Assembly (NCBI GenBank): GCA_018240745.1
Contig: JAFEFF010000220.1
Location: 1-64,000, forward strand
Length of the DNA: 64,000 nt
Direction of reading: 5' to 3'
Source: Pseudomonadota bacterium
GTDB taxonomy: Bacteria; Pseudomonadota; Alphaproteobacteria; Reyranellales; Reyranellaceae
Positions 40,714-49,275 of this stretch are shown piece by piece. Both the position numbers and the translations under genes were made by a program. How positions within the stretch are numbered: position 1 is the first letter of the stretch; every line of letters begins with the position of its first letter. A model generated the notes under the pieces. The model had not been told where the DNA came from. It did no database searches and worked only from the letters and a program-made list of their open reading frames with translations.

Positions 40714-40834
40714 GCCCTCCCCCGTCTTCGGGGGAGGTGGCGCGGTAATCCGCGACGGAAGGGGTCATGGAATGCGACCGAAGATCATGACCCCCTCCGC
40801 CTTCCGGGCACCTCCCCCGAAGACGGGGGAGGGC
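40714..40834. repeat. MITE-like palindromic repeat with 26-bp perfect terminal inverted repeats (family B)
   Basis: Arms at 40714-40739 and 40809-40834 are perfect inverted copies. Each arm is itself a hairpin (CCTCCCCCGTC / TTCGGGGGAGG). The centre contains GGAAGGGGTCATG, mirrored by ATGACCCCCTCCG. The element starts one base from the lysA start codon and includes the argH stop. A similar hairpin pair is at 59688. No transposase is visible. Confidence 0.85.
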
Positions 40835-42245
40835 TCTCGAGGAACCTCTTGCGCGCATCCCTGATCGCGCGAACCACATTGGCCGGTGCGGTGCCGCCAT
40901 AGCTCCTGCGGGCGGCGACCGAGGCCTCGACCGTCAGCACCTTGTAGACATCCCTGGTGATGCGCGGCTCGACGGCCTGCATGTCCGCGAGCGAAAGGTC
41001 GTCCAGATCGACTCCCTTGGCCGCCGCCTTTCCGACCAGGGCGCCGGTCGCGTGATGGGCCTGCCGGAACGGCAGGCCGACCGACCGCACCAGCCAGTCG
41101 GCGAGATCGGTCGCGACCGAGTAGTCGGCCGACGCGACCGCGCGCATGCGCTCGGGATTGGCCTCGAGATCGCGGATCATGCCGGTCATCGCCGCGACAC
41201 AGAGCTCGATCGAATCGGCGGCGTCGAACAGCGGCTCCTTGTCCTCCTGCATGTCCTTGCCGTAGGTCAGCGGCAGGCCCTTCAGCAGCGTGCAGAGTGC
41301 CACGAACGCACCCACGATGCGCCCGACCTTGCCGCGGATCAGCTCGGCGGCGTCGGGATTGCGCTTCTGCGGCATGATCGAGCTGCCGGTGGTGAAGGCG
41401 TCGGACAGCGCGATGAAGCGGAACGGCGCCGAGCACCAGATCACGATCTCCTCGGCGAGCCGCGACAGGTGCACGGCGCAGAGCGAGGCCGCACCGAGGA
41501 ACTCGACGACATAGTCGCGGTCCGACACGGCATCGAGCGAATTGGCCATCGGCCGGTCGAAGCCCAGCGCCTTCGCCGTGTGGCGACGGTCGATCCGATG
41601 CGGCGTGCCGGCCAGTGCGGCAGCGCCGAGCGGCGATTCGTTCATCCGCTCACGGCAGTCGCGCAGGCGGCTGCGGTCGCGGCCGAACATCTCGACATAG
41701 GCCAGCAGGTGATGGCCGAAGGTGATGGGCTGGGCCGTCTGCAGATGCGTGAACCCCGGCATGATGGTCGACGCGTACTCCTCCGCACGGTCGATCAGCG
41801 CCTTCTGCAGGTCGCGCAGCATTCCTTCGAGCCGGTCGACCGCATCGCGTGTCCACAAGCGCACATCGAGCGCCACCTGGTCGTTGCGCGAGCGCGCGGT
41901 GTGCAGGCGGCCGCCGGCCGGACCGATCAGGTCGGTGAGCCGCTGCTCGACATTGAAATGGATGTCCTCGAGCTTGGTCGAGAATTTGAACTTGCCCTGC
42001 TCGATCTCGTCCTTCACTCGGGCAAGGCCCTGCTTGATGGCGCGGCCGTCCTTCGCCGTCAGGATGCCCTGCGCCACCAGCATGTCGGCATGCGCGGCCG
42101 AGCCCGCGATGTCCTGGGCGTAGAGCTTCTTGTCGAAGCCGATGGAGGCGTTGATCTTCTCCATGATCTCGGCGGGGCCGAGTGCATAGCGACCTCCCCA
42201 CATCGTGTTCGGGGCTGCCTTCTTCCTGGTCGTCTTCCGTGCCAT
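40785..42245 (-). CDS. argH: Argininosuccinate lyase ArgH
   Basis: About 486 residues. It converts argininosuccinate to arginine and fumarate. [20 protein letters not shown] is the fumarase/aspartase superfamily signature, and [16 protein letters not shown] and [18 protein letters not shown] are typical. The last ~16 residues ([16 protein letters not shown]) are encoded by the palindromic repeat and look unlike ArgH. The conserved body begins at [15 protein letters not shown] (about residue 15), so a later start at 42203 is possible; ATG 42245 is only 11 bases from the divergent tlpA start. Confidence 0.94.
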   Translation of the reverse strand: MARKTTRKKAAPNTMWGGRYALGPAEIMEKINASIGFDKKLYAQDIAGSAAHADMLVAQGILTAKDGRAIKQGLARVKDEIEQGKFKFSTKLEDIHFNVEQRLTDLIGPAGGRLHTARSRNDQVALDVRLWTRDAVDRLEGMLRDLQKALIDRAEEYASTIMPGFTHLQTAQPITFGHHLLAYVEMFGRDRSRLRDCRERMNESPLGAAALAGTPHRIDRRHTAKALGFDRPMANSLDAVSDRDYVVEFLGAASLCAVHLSRLAEEIVIWCSAPFRFIALSDAFTTGSSIMPQKRNPDAAELIRGKVGRIVGAFVALCTLLKGLPLTYGKDMQEDKEPLFDAADSIELCVAAMTGMIRDLEANPERMRAVASADYSVATDLADWLVRSVGLPFRQAHHATGALVGKAAAKGVDLDDLSLADMQAVEPRITRDVYKVLTVEASVAARRSYGGTAPANVVRAIRDARKRFLESPPPSSGEVPGRRRGS

Positions 42246-42256
42246 GAATCGGGCTT

Positions 42257-42826
42257 ATGGCACATTCGCGTATCGATTTCCTCATTGGCCGCAGGCTCCT
42301 GCTGGCCGCGCTCCCGGCTTTTTTTGCCGTTCCGGCATTAGCCAAGGTAAGCCCAACCCTGCTGACCGGCACCCTCGCCAGGTTCACCCTGGCGAAGGAG
42401 CCCAAGCCGCTCCCCGACCTCGCCTTCACCGACGCCAACGACAAGCCGGTCACGCTCGCCGACTACAAGGGCAAGACGGTGCTGCTGAACTTCTGGGCGA
42501 CCTGGTGCGCGCCATGCGTCAAGGAGATGCCGAGCCTCGACAAGCTGCAGGCCGAGATGGGCAAGGACAAGTTCGTCGTCCTGCCGCTCTCCCTCGACGG
42601 TCCGTCGAAGCCCAAGGTCGCACCGTTCTATGCCGACAAGAAGCTCAGCAACCTCGGCATCTACTTCGACAAGGGCAAGAAGGTGCTGGGCGCGCTCGAC
42701 ATTTCCGTGCTGCCCACCTCCGTGCTGGTCGACGCGCAGGGCCGCGAGATCGGCCGCATGCAGGGCGACGCCGACTGGGACAAGCCCGAGGCGCTCGCCC
42801 TGATGAAGGCGGCGGTCAGCGCCTGA
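42257..42826 (+). CDS. tlpA: TlpA family thiol:disulfide interchange protein
   Basis: 189 residues. An N-terminal signal or anchor (RRLLLAALPAFFAVPALA) leads to a thioredoxin fold with active site WCAPC and cis-Pro-like ISVLPTSVLVD. Predicted periplasmic thiol-disulfide reductase, often for cytochrome oxidase or c-type cytochrome maturation. The tlpA-argH-lysA order is common in Alphaproteobacteria. The start codon is 11 bases from that of argH on the other strand, so promoters must overlap coding sequence. Confidence 0.9.
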   Translation: MAHSRIDFLIGRRLLLAALPAFFAVPALAKVSPTLLTGTLARFTLAKEPKPLPDLAFTDANDKPVTLADYKGKTVLLNFWATWCAPCVKEMPSLDKLQAEMGKDKFVVLPLSLDGPSKPKVAPFYADKKLSNLGIYFDKGKKVLGALDISVLPTSVLVDAQGREIGRMQGDADWDKPEALALMKAAVSA

Positions 42827-42831
42827 GCTTC

Positions 42832-42934
42832 CCGTCGTCCCGAGCGTAGCGAAGTCGAGGGACCTATCTCGTGTGCCGGCAGTGCCCAAAAAGGTCCCTC
42901 CGCTTCGCGCTACGCGCTTCGGTCGGGACGACGG
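42832..42934. repeat. Palindromic intergenic repeat, family C
   Basis: Imperfect inverted repeat: CGTCGTCCCGAGCGTAGCG...TCGAGGGACC on the left and GGTCCCTC...GCTACGCGCTTC...GGGACGACGG on the right. It lies between the tlpA stop and the stop of the small minus-strand gene at 42936, a convergent pair. It may help terminate both. Confidence 0.75.
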
Positions 42935-42935
42935 A

Positions 42936-43115
42936 TTACTCCAGCCGGATGATCTGCGTCGGCTTGCGCGGCGGCGCGCGAAGCGGCGCGAGTGCGGGCG
43001 TGGTGGCGGCCCAGACGATCGCGCACAGGACCAGAAGCAGGCCCACGATGGGATCACCGGCACAGTCGAAGAAGACCGCGGCCAGGCAGAAGGCAGCGCC
43101 GATAAACTGGTACAT
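42936..43115 (-). CDS. Small membrane protein, 59 residues
   Basis: ATG at 43115 is preceded by GGAGGT 6 bases upstream, a near-ideal ribosome site. The frame reads about MYQFIGAAFCLAAVFFDC, then a second hydrophobic segment (DPIVGLLLVLCAIVWAATTPAL) and a basic tail (RAPPRKPTQIIRLE). Two membrane helices are predicted. It ends right at the family C repeat. I recognise no family. It diverges from the CoA-transferase gene at 43236. Confidence 0.7.
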   Translation of the reverse strand: MYQFIGAAFCLAAVFFDCAGDPIVGLLLVLCAIVWAATTPALAPLRAPPRKPTQIIRLE

Positions 43116-43235
43116 GGTGCACCTCCGCTGAAAGGGACGCGCCTTCTATAACCCCTTGGGTTTCTCAAAGATGACGCGGCCATGGAATCACGTTTCGTGC
43201 GTTTCATGTGAGGAAAGAAGCGCTAGGCTTGTGGC

Positions 43236-44648
43236 ATGACCACACCACTCGATGCCCTTCGCCGGGTCCTTCCTGTCACCGGCTGGCCCGACGACGCCGC
43301 CGCCGCCGTCACCTTCACCGGCGGTCTCGATCCGGCCGTGCCGACGCCCTTCAAGGTCGGTGTCGCAGGCGCCGCGACCATCGCCGCCGCCGGCCTCGCC
43401 GCCGCTCGGCTCTGGGAGCAGCGCACCGGCCGCAAGCAGAAGGTCGCGGTCGACGTGCGCCAGGCGACGGCATCGATGCGCAGCGGCACCTACATGAAGC
43501 TGGGCGACGGCGCGCTGAACCATGCCCGCAACAGCATCATGGGTACCTACCCGACCAGGGACGGGCGCTGGAGCTATCTCCATTGCAACTTCCCCAACCA
43601 TCGCGCGGCGGCGCTGAAGGTGCTCGGCGTGACCGAGGAGGACCGCGGTGCCGTCGCCAAGGCGGTCTCGACCTGGAACGCGCTCGACCTCGAGGAGGCG
43701 ATCATCGCCAACAAGGGCGCGGGCGGCATGGTGCGCAGCGCCGAGGAATGGAAGAGCCATCCGCAAGCCGCCGCGATCGCCTCGCTGCCGCTGCTGGAGA
43801 TCGAGAAGATCGGCGACGCGCCGGTCGAGCCCCTGCCGAAGGGAGATCGGCCGCTCAGCGGCATCCGGGTTGTCGACATCACCCGCGTCCTCGCCGGTCC
43901 CACCTGTGCCCGTACCCTGGCCGAGCACGGCGCTGATGTGATGAAGATCACCGCCGCGCATTTGCCCAACCTCGGCTACCAGGAATGGGACACCGGCCAC
44001 GGCAAGCTGTCGGCGCAGCTCGACCTGCGCGATCCGGCCCAGCTCGAGACCTTGCTCGGCCTGATCGGCCAGGCCGACGTCTTCTCGCAGGGCTACCGGC
44101 CGGGCACGCTCGGTTCGCGCGGCCTCTCGCCCGAGGAGCTCGCCAAGCTCCGGCCGGGCCTCGTCTATGTCTCGCTGTCGGCGTTCGGGCATAAGGGTCC
44201 CTGGGCGTCGCGCCGCGGCTTCGATACCGTGGTGCAGACGGTCAGTGGCATTACCCTCCGGCAGGGCGCGCTATTCCCCGGGAAGGAGCCCGGCCCGCAG
44301 TTCTATCCCCTGTCGGCGATCGACTATTGCACCGGCTACCTGATGGCGATGGGCGCGATGCTGGCGCTGGCGAAGCGCGCGCAGGAAGGCGGTAGCTGGC
44401 TGGTGCGCATCTCGCTGGCCCAGGTCGGCAAATGGCTGGTCGATCTCGGCGAGGTGCCGGAGAGCGCGCTCGAGGGCATCCCGGCGGAGTTCTCGCCGGA
44501 GGAGCTCGAGCGCTGGTCGATGGTGACGGAGACGCCGAAGGGCCCGCTGAAGCACCTCAGGCCGGCGGTGCAGCTCTCGGAAACCCCGGCCCGTTGGGCG
44601 CGGCCGTCGGTTCCTCTAGGATATCACCAGCCCGTCTGGCCCAACTGA
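43236..44648 (+). CDS. Class III CoA-transferase family protein (CaiB/BaiF)
   Basis: 470 residues. The typical family III pattern is present: RPLSGIRVVDITRVLAGPTCARTLAEHGADVMKI, and RPGLVYVSLSAFGHKGPWASRRGFDTVVQ, which contains the catalytic Asp in this family. An N-terminal region of about 190 residues precedes the core, longer than minimal members. It probably moves CoA between carboxylic acids. It is 13 bases before the Rieske oxygenase gene, so the two are likely cotranscribed in a catabolic operon. Confidence 0.87.
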   Translation: MTTPLDALRRVLPVTGWPDDAAAAVTFTGGLDPAVPTPFKVGVAGAATIAAAGLAAARLWEQRTGRKQKVAVDVRQATASMRSGTYMKLGDGALNHARNSIMGTYPTRDGRWSYLHCNFPNHRAAALKVLGVTEEDRGAVAKAVSTWNALDLEEAIIANKGAGGMVRSAEEWKSHPQAAAIASLPLLEIEKIGDAPVEPLPKGDRPLSGIRVVDITRVLAGPTCARTLAEHGADVMKITAAHLPNLGYQEWDTGHGKLSAQLDLRDPAQLETLLGLIGQADVFSQGYRPGTLGSRGLSPEELAKLRPGLVYVSLSAFGHKGPWASRRGFDTVVQTVSGITLRQGALFPGKEPGPQFYPLSAIDYCTGYLMAMGAMLALAKRAQEGGSWLVRISLAQVGKWLVDLGEVPESALEGIPAEFSPEELERWSMVTETPKGPLKHLRPAVQLSETPARWARPSVPLGYHQPVWPN

Positions 44649-44661
44649 ACAGGAGGCGCCC

Positions 44662-45993
44662 ATGACGACCGCCGCGGAAGGCATGGAACTCACCCGGACC
44701 GGCCCCGGCACGCCGATGGGCGAGCTGATGCGGCTCTACTGGATGCCGGCGCTGAAATCCTCCGAGCTCGAGCGCGACGGCGCGCCGGTACGCTTCATGC
44801 TGCTGGGCGAGAAGCTGATCGCCTTCCGCGACACCAGCGGCAAGGTGGGCGTGTTCGATCATCGCTGCCCGCACCGCTGCGCCTCGCTGTTCCTCGGCCG
44901 CAACGAGGAAGGCGGTTTGCGCTGCCTCTATCACGGCTGGAAGTTCGACACCTCGGGCCAGTGCGTCGACATGCCGAGCGTGCCGCCGCACCAGGACTTC
45001 AAGCACAAGGTCCACGCCAGGGCCTACAAGGTCGTCGAGCGCGCGGGCATGGTCTGGGTCTACATGGGATCGCGCGCGGCGCCGCCCCTGCCCGCTTTCC
45101 AGATCCTCGATGCGCCCGAGGACGAGATCAACGTCGGCATGATCCAGCGCGATTGCAACTACCTGCAGGCGATCGAAGGCGAGATCGACACCGCACACTT
45201 CGGCTATCTGCATGGCGGCCACGCCGATGTCGACCGCCTCGACGAGAGCGAGCCGTTCTACTTCACCGTCACCAACCGTGCGCCCGAGTTCCATGTCACC
45301 GACGCGCCGTGGGGCACCCAGTACGCCGGCTACCGTTCGGCCGGACAGGGCCGAACCTACTGGCGCTTCGCCAACTTCCTCTTCCCGTTCTGGACGCAGG
45401 CGCCCAACGGCGAGTTCGACAGCCATGCGCATGCCCGAGCGTGGGTGCCGATCGACGACAACAACTGCATGTACGTCTTCATCTGGTGGAAGCGCGCACA
45501 GGCGGCCAACAGCCTGCCGCAGCCCGCCTACAAGGACGGTACGCCGATCGGCGGCACGGGTCGCGGCAACAAGCTCCTGCCCAACACCACCGGCTGGATG
45601 GGCCGCTGGCGCATGGCCGACAACGAGGCCAACGACTGGGGCATGGACCGCGAGGCGCAGCGCAGAAACGCGATCTACAGCGGCATCGACGGCATCCACC
45701 TGCAGGACCAGGCGATCACCGAGAGCATGGGCCCGATCGTCGACCACACCTTCGAGCACCTCGGCCCGTCGGACCAGATGATCACCCGCACGCGGCGGCG
45801 CCTGCTGATGGCGGCGCGGGCGCTGCGCGACCTCGGCACCGTGCCGCCGGGCGTCCAGGACGCCGGCGTCTATCACGGCGCGCGCAGCGGCTACTTCGTC
45901 AGCGACGACCAGCGCGCGTGGCAGGAGGTGTACAGCCACCGCCTCGCAGCGGCCATGCACCCAGGACCCATCCCGGCGCGCGCCGCGGAATAG
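44662..45993 (+). CDS. Rieske non-heme iron oxygenase, large subunit (phthalate dioxygenase-like)
   Basis: 443 residues. The Rieske cluster motif CPHRCASLFLG...CLYHGW has the CxH...CxxH spacing. The mononuclear iron site is in EIDTAHFGYLHGGH (two His) with a downstream Asp. It hydroxylates or demethylates an aromatic or similar substrate, using electrons from a reductase not encoded next to it. The ribosome site AGGAGG is 7-8 bases upstream of the ATG. It ends immediately against the convergent BVMO gene: the two stop codons abut. Confidence 0.92.
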   Translation: MTTAAEGMELTRTGPGTPMGELMRLYWMPALKSSELERDGAPVRFMLLGEKLIAFRDTSGKVGVFDHRCPHRCASLFLGRNEEGGLRCLYHGWKFDTSGQCVDMPSVPPHQDFKHKVHARAYKVVERAGMVWVYMGSRAAPPLPAFQILDAPEDEINVGMIQRDCNYLQAIEGEIDTAHFGYLHGGHADVDRLDESEPFYFTVTNRAPEFHVTDAPWGTQYAGYRSAGQGRTYWRFANFLFPFWTQAPNGEFDSHAHARAWVPIDDNNCMYVFIWWKRAQAANSLPQPAYKDGTPIGGTGRGNKLLPNTTGWMGRWRMADNEANDWGMDREAQRRNAIYSGIDGIHLQDQAITESMGPIVDHTFEHLGPSDQMITRTRRRLLMAARALRDLGTVPPGVQDAGVYHGARSGYFVSDDQRAWQEVYSHRLAAAMHPGPIPARAAE

Positions 45994-47499
45994 TCAGTCG
46001 TAGACGAACGCCTTGTCGTCGAGGTCGATCGCCGGCAGCTCGTTCTTCTCGCGCCAGTAATCCTGGGTGTGCTGCCATTCGCGCTTGTCGCCGCGCCGGG
46101 GCAGAAGGTGCATGCCGCGCAGGACGTAGCCCGGATTGAAGTTCTCGGTGTCGATCCAGGGCAGCAGCGGCATGTCCTTGTCCTCGGGCCGCAGCGCCAC
46201 CTCGACCCGCCGCGCCTGCCTGGCCTTCATGTGGTTCAGCAGGCGGCACACGAAATCGGCGACGAGGTCGGCGCGCAAGGTCCAGCTGGCGCGGAAATAG
46301 CCGAACACCCACGCCATGTTGGGCACGCCGGTGAACATCATGCCGCGATAGGTGACGGTCTGGCCGAAATCGAGCGGCTTGCCGTCGACCTCGAAGGCGA
46401 TGTCTCCAAGCGCGCTGAGATGGAAGCCGGTGGCGGTGACGATGATGTCGGCCTCGAGTTCCTGGCCCGACTCGAGACGGATGCCCTTCTCGGTGAAGCG
46501 TTCGATCTCGCCGGTCACCACCGAGGCCTTGCCCGAGCGGATGCCCTGGAACAGGTCGCCGTCCGGCACGAAGGCGATGCGCTGGCGCCACGGCCGGTAG
46601 CGCGGCGTGAAATGCGTGGCGACGTCGTAGTCGGGCCCGAGATGGGCGCGCACCCCGGCCAGCAGCTCGTCGCGCACCTTGTCCGGCTCCTCGAAGGAGC
46701 GACGGGTGAACACGTCCTGGTCGTGCAGGATCTTGCGGCGCACGATCTCGTGGATCCAGCTCTCGTCGACCTCGAGCTTGCGCAGCGTGTCGGCGAGTTC
46801 GTCGGCATTGCGCGCGGCGCGGAAGAAGGTCGGCGAGCGCTGCAGCATCGTGATGTGCGCGACGTCGTCGGCCATCGCCGGGATCAGCGTCGCGGCGGTC
46901 GCGCCGGAGCCGATCACCACCACCCTCTTGCCCTTGTAGTCGAGATCCTTCGGCCAGGTCTGCGGATGGACGATGCGGCCCTTGAAGTCCGCCATGCCGG
47001 GCCATTCGGGCGTGTACCCCTCCGAGTGCCGGTAGTAGCCTTGGCACATCCACAGGAAGTTGGCGGTGATGCTGAACGCCTCGCCCGTATCGGTGCGCGT
47101 GCCCTCGATCGTCCAGCGGTTGTCGAGGCCCGACCAGCGCGCCGACGCGATGCCGTGCCGGTAGCGGATGTGGCGCGCGAGATCGTTGTCCTCGATCACC
47201 TCGCCCATGTAGCGCAGGATCTCCTCGGCGGTGGCGATCGGCGCGCCGGTCCACGGCTTGAAGCGGTAGCCGAACGTGAAGAGATCGCTGTCCGAGCGGA
47301 TGCCCGGATACTTGTGGGTGAGCCAGGTGCCGCCGAAGCTCTCCTGCGTCTCCAGCACCACGAAGCTGGTGCCGGGGCACTGCTTGGTGAGGTGATAGGC
47401 GCCGCCCACACCGGAGATTCCGGCCCCGACGATCAGCACGTCGAAATGCTCGGTCCGCTGCGTCGTCGCGGGCCGGGTCAGAGGGACAGTGTCGGGCAT
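45994..47499 (-). CDS. Baeyer-Villiger-type flavin monooxygenase
   Basis: 501 residues. FAD-binding VGAGISGVGGA and NADPH-binding VIGSGATAATLI flank the fingerprint FKGRIVHPQTWPKD, matching FxGxxxHxxxW(P/D) of Baeyer-Villiger/FMO enzymes. It would oxidise a ketone or heteroatom with O2 and NADPH. ATG 47499 is chosen; the extra 44 codons of the long open frame are not homologous. It faces the Rieske gene tail-to-tail. Confidence 0.9.
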   Translation of the reverse strand: MPDTVPLTRPATTQRTEHFDVLIVGAGISGVGGAYHLTKQCPGTSFVVLETQESFGGTWLTHKYPGIRSDSDLFTFGYRFKPWTGAPIATAEEILRYMGEVIEDNDLARHIRYRHGIASARWSGLDNRWTIEGTRTDTGEAFSITANFLWMCQGYYRHSEGYTPEWPGMADFKGRIVHPQTWPKDLDYKGKRVVVIGSGATAATLIPAMADDVAHITMLQRSPTFFRAARNADELADTLRKLEVDESWIHEIVRRKILHDQDVFTRRSFEEPDKVRDELLAGVRAHLGPDYDVATHFTPRYRPWRQRIAFVPDGDLFQGIRSGKASVVTGEIERFTEKGIRLESGQELEADIIVTATGFHLSALGDIAFEVDGKPLDFGQTVTYRGMMFTGVPNMAWVFGYFRASWTLRADLVADFVCRLLNHMKARQARRVEVALRPEDKDMPLLPWIDTENFNPGYVLRGMHLLPRRGDKREWQHTQDYWREKNELPAIDLDDKAFVYD

Positions 47500-47563
47500 C
47501 GCGTTCTCTCGTTCGGTCGTGACACTAGTGTCGAAGGGAGCTGCACGGCGGCCTTGATCCAGA

Positions 47564-48004
47564 TCAACCGGCGCGGTTCGCCGCGCGGCAGCGGCATTTG
47601 TCGACCTGGTGCAGCTCGACCATGTTGCCACACGGATCGTTCATGAAGACCTGGGTGGAGTCGGGGCTGGTGAGACCCTCGATCACCCAGTACTTCACGC
47701 CCATGCGGTCGAGCTCCCGGCGGGTCGCGACGATGTCCTTCACGGCGAAGGCGATGTGCGGCCGCGTCGGGTCCTCGCCCGGGCCCTTGGCGACCGGTGA
47801 GGGCTGCTCGCCGCCGATCAGGTGGATCTGGCCGACCTCGCCGACATTGATCCAGGCGCCGGGAATGCCGGGAATGGTCGGCCGCTTCTCGTCGCGATGC
47901 AGGCCGAGCACGTCCTTGTAGAAGGTCTCGGTGTCGGCAAGCTTCTTCGCCCCCGTGTCGACGCGCACGCCGGTGTGATGGATCTCCAGGATCTCGATCG
48001 CCAT
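47564..48004 (-). CDS. VOC / glyoxalase family protein
   Basis: 146 residues. A vicinal-oxygen-chelate fold: EIHHTGVRVDT at the start with a metal-binding His, IHLIGGE in the middle, HIAFAVKDI, and FMNDPCGNMVELHQV with the C-terminal Glu. The C-terminal tail is Cys/Arg-rich (KCRCRAANRAG). A lyase, isomerase or dioxygenase role is possible; substrate unknown. It sits 64 bases upstream of the BVMO gene in the same direction. Confidence 0.85.
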   Translation of the reverse strand: MAIEILEIHHTGVRVDTGAKKLADTETFYKDVLGLHRDEKRPTIPGIPGAWINVGEVGQIHLIGGEQPSPVAKGPGEDPTRPHIAFAVKDIVATRRELDRMGVKYWVIEGLTSPDSTQVFMNDPCGNMVELHQVDKCRCRAANRAG

Positions 48005-48055
48005 GCTTCCTCCGCGGTCTTGATGTTGCGGCGATCCTAGCCGCAGGATGGCTCC

Positions 48056-48796
48056 ATGGCGAGACGACACCTCAACGGCGACGGACGGCGGGCCCGCATC
48101 GGCATCGTGGTGCCGAGCGTCAACACGGTGATGGAACCATGGGCGCAAAGGATCGTGCCCGACGGCGTGGGCATTTTCGCTGCGCGCATGTTCATCCCGC
48201 CCGCGACCACGCCCGAGGCCTTCATCGAGATGGACCGCAACGAGGGCAAGGCCGCGATCCGTCAGCTCTCCAGCGTTTTCCCCGACGCGATCGCCTATGG
48301 CTGCACCGCCTCCTCGATCGTGCAGGGCCTCGCCTACGATGCCCACCTGCGCGCCGAGATCAGCCGCGACCACCACACGCCCTCGACCACGGCGGCGCAT
48401 GCCATCGTCACCGCGGCGAAGACGCTCGGCGCCACGACCGTCAGCATCGTCTCGCCCTATACCAGGGAAGTCGACGAGGCCGAGCACCGCTACTTCGCGA
48501 GCGCGGGCCTGAAGGTCGTGGGCGGCGCCTGCCTCGGCATCACCGACGGCTTCGCGCTGGCCGAGCCCGAGCCGGATGCGCTGTTCGAGCTCGGCCAACG
48601 CGGGTTCGATTCCGGCGCCGAGGCGCTGATCATGACCTGCCTCAACACGCGCTCGCACACCGTGATCGCGCGGCTCGAGGACAGGCTCGGCAAGCCGGTG
48701 ATCACATCGACCCAGGCGACCCTGTGGCACGCGCTGCGGCTCGCCGGCATCGACGACAGGATCGCAGGCTACGGCGTGCTGCTGGAACGGCACTGA
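48056..48796 (+). CDS. Maleate cis-trans isomerase-like protein (Asp/Glu racemase superfamily)
   Basis: 246 residues. IGIVVPSVNTVMEPW at the N-terminus, then a first catalytic Cys in AYGCTASSIVQG and a second in IMTCLNTRSHTVI, as in maleate isomerase and arylmalonate decarboxylase relatives. It probably isomerises or decarboxylates a dicarboxylate. The next gene starts at its stop codon (TGATG). It diverges from the VOC gene with a 51-base gap. Confidence 0.83.
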   Translation: MARRHLNGDGRRARIGIVVPSVNTVMEPWAQRIVPDGVGIFAARMFIPPATTPEAFIEMDRNEGKAAIRQLSSVFPDAIAYGCTASSIVQGLAYDAHLRAEISRDHHTPSTTAAHAIVTAAKTLGATTVSIVSPYTREVDEAEHRYFASAGLKVVGGACLGITDGFALAEPEPDALFELGQRGFDSGAEALIMTCLNTRSHTVIARLEDRLGKPVITSTQATLWHALRLAGIDDRIAGYGVLLERH

Positions 48797-49275
48797 TGCC
48801 GACGCTCCATCTCGTGTGCGGCAAGATCGGCTCCGGCAAGTCGACACTGGCGCGCCAGCTCGCGACCCGGCCGGCGACGCTCCTGATCAGCGAGGACCAT
48901 TGGAATTCGGCTCTGTGGGCCGACGAGCTGAAGACGCTCGAGGACTATGTCCGGCTGTCGACGCGGCTCCGCACCGCGATGGCGCCGCACATCGTCGCCC
49001 TCCTGAAGCAGGACCTGTCGGTCGTTCTCGACTTCGCCGCCAATACCGTAAAGCAGCGGGCCTGGGTGCGCTCGGTGATCGACGCGGCCGGCGTGCCGCA
49101 CGAGCTTCACGTGCTCGACGTGCCGGATGCGATCTGCCTGCAGCGCCTGCGGCAGCGCAATGCTTCAGGCGTACACGAGTTCCACGTTACCGACGCCGAG
49201 TTCGAGCAGTTCACGCGCCACTATCTGCCGCCTTCGCCCGACGAGGGCTTCAACGTCGTCGTGCACACCGGATAG
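48796..49275 (+). CDS. Small AAA/kinase-like ATP-binding protein
   Basis: 159 residues. The P-loop HLVCGKIGSGKSTLARQLA is clear, with an acidic SEDHWNSALW stretch and VVLDFAANTVKQR as Walker B-like region, and an LID-like arginine region (LQRLRQRN). The size matches small zeta-toxin or shikimate/gluconate-kinase-like proteins. The substrate is unknown. It overlaps the maleate-isomerase-like gene by one base. Confidence 0.8.
   Translation: MPTLHLVCGKIGSGKSTLARQLATRPATLLISEDHWNSALWADELKTLEDYVRLSTRLRTAMAPHIVALLKQDLSVVLDFAANTVKQRAWVRSVIDAAGVPHELHVLDVPDAICLQRLRQRNASGVHEFHVTDAEFEQFTRHYLPPSPDEGFNVVVHTG

Noticed and set aside
40714-40834. CRISPR array or IS element
   Set aside because: There are no spaced direct repeats or transposase; it is a single palindromic element with inverted ends.
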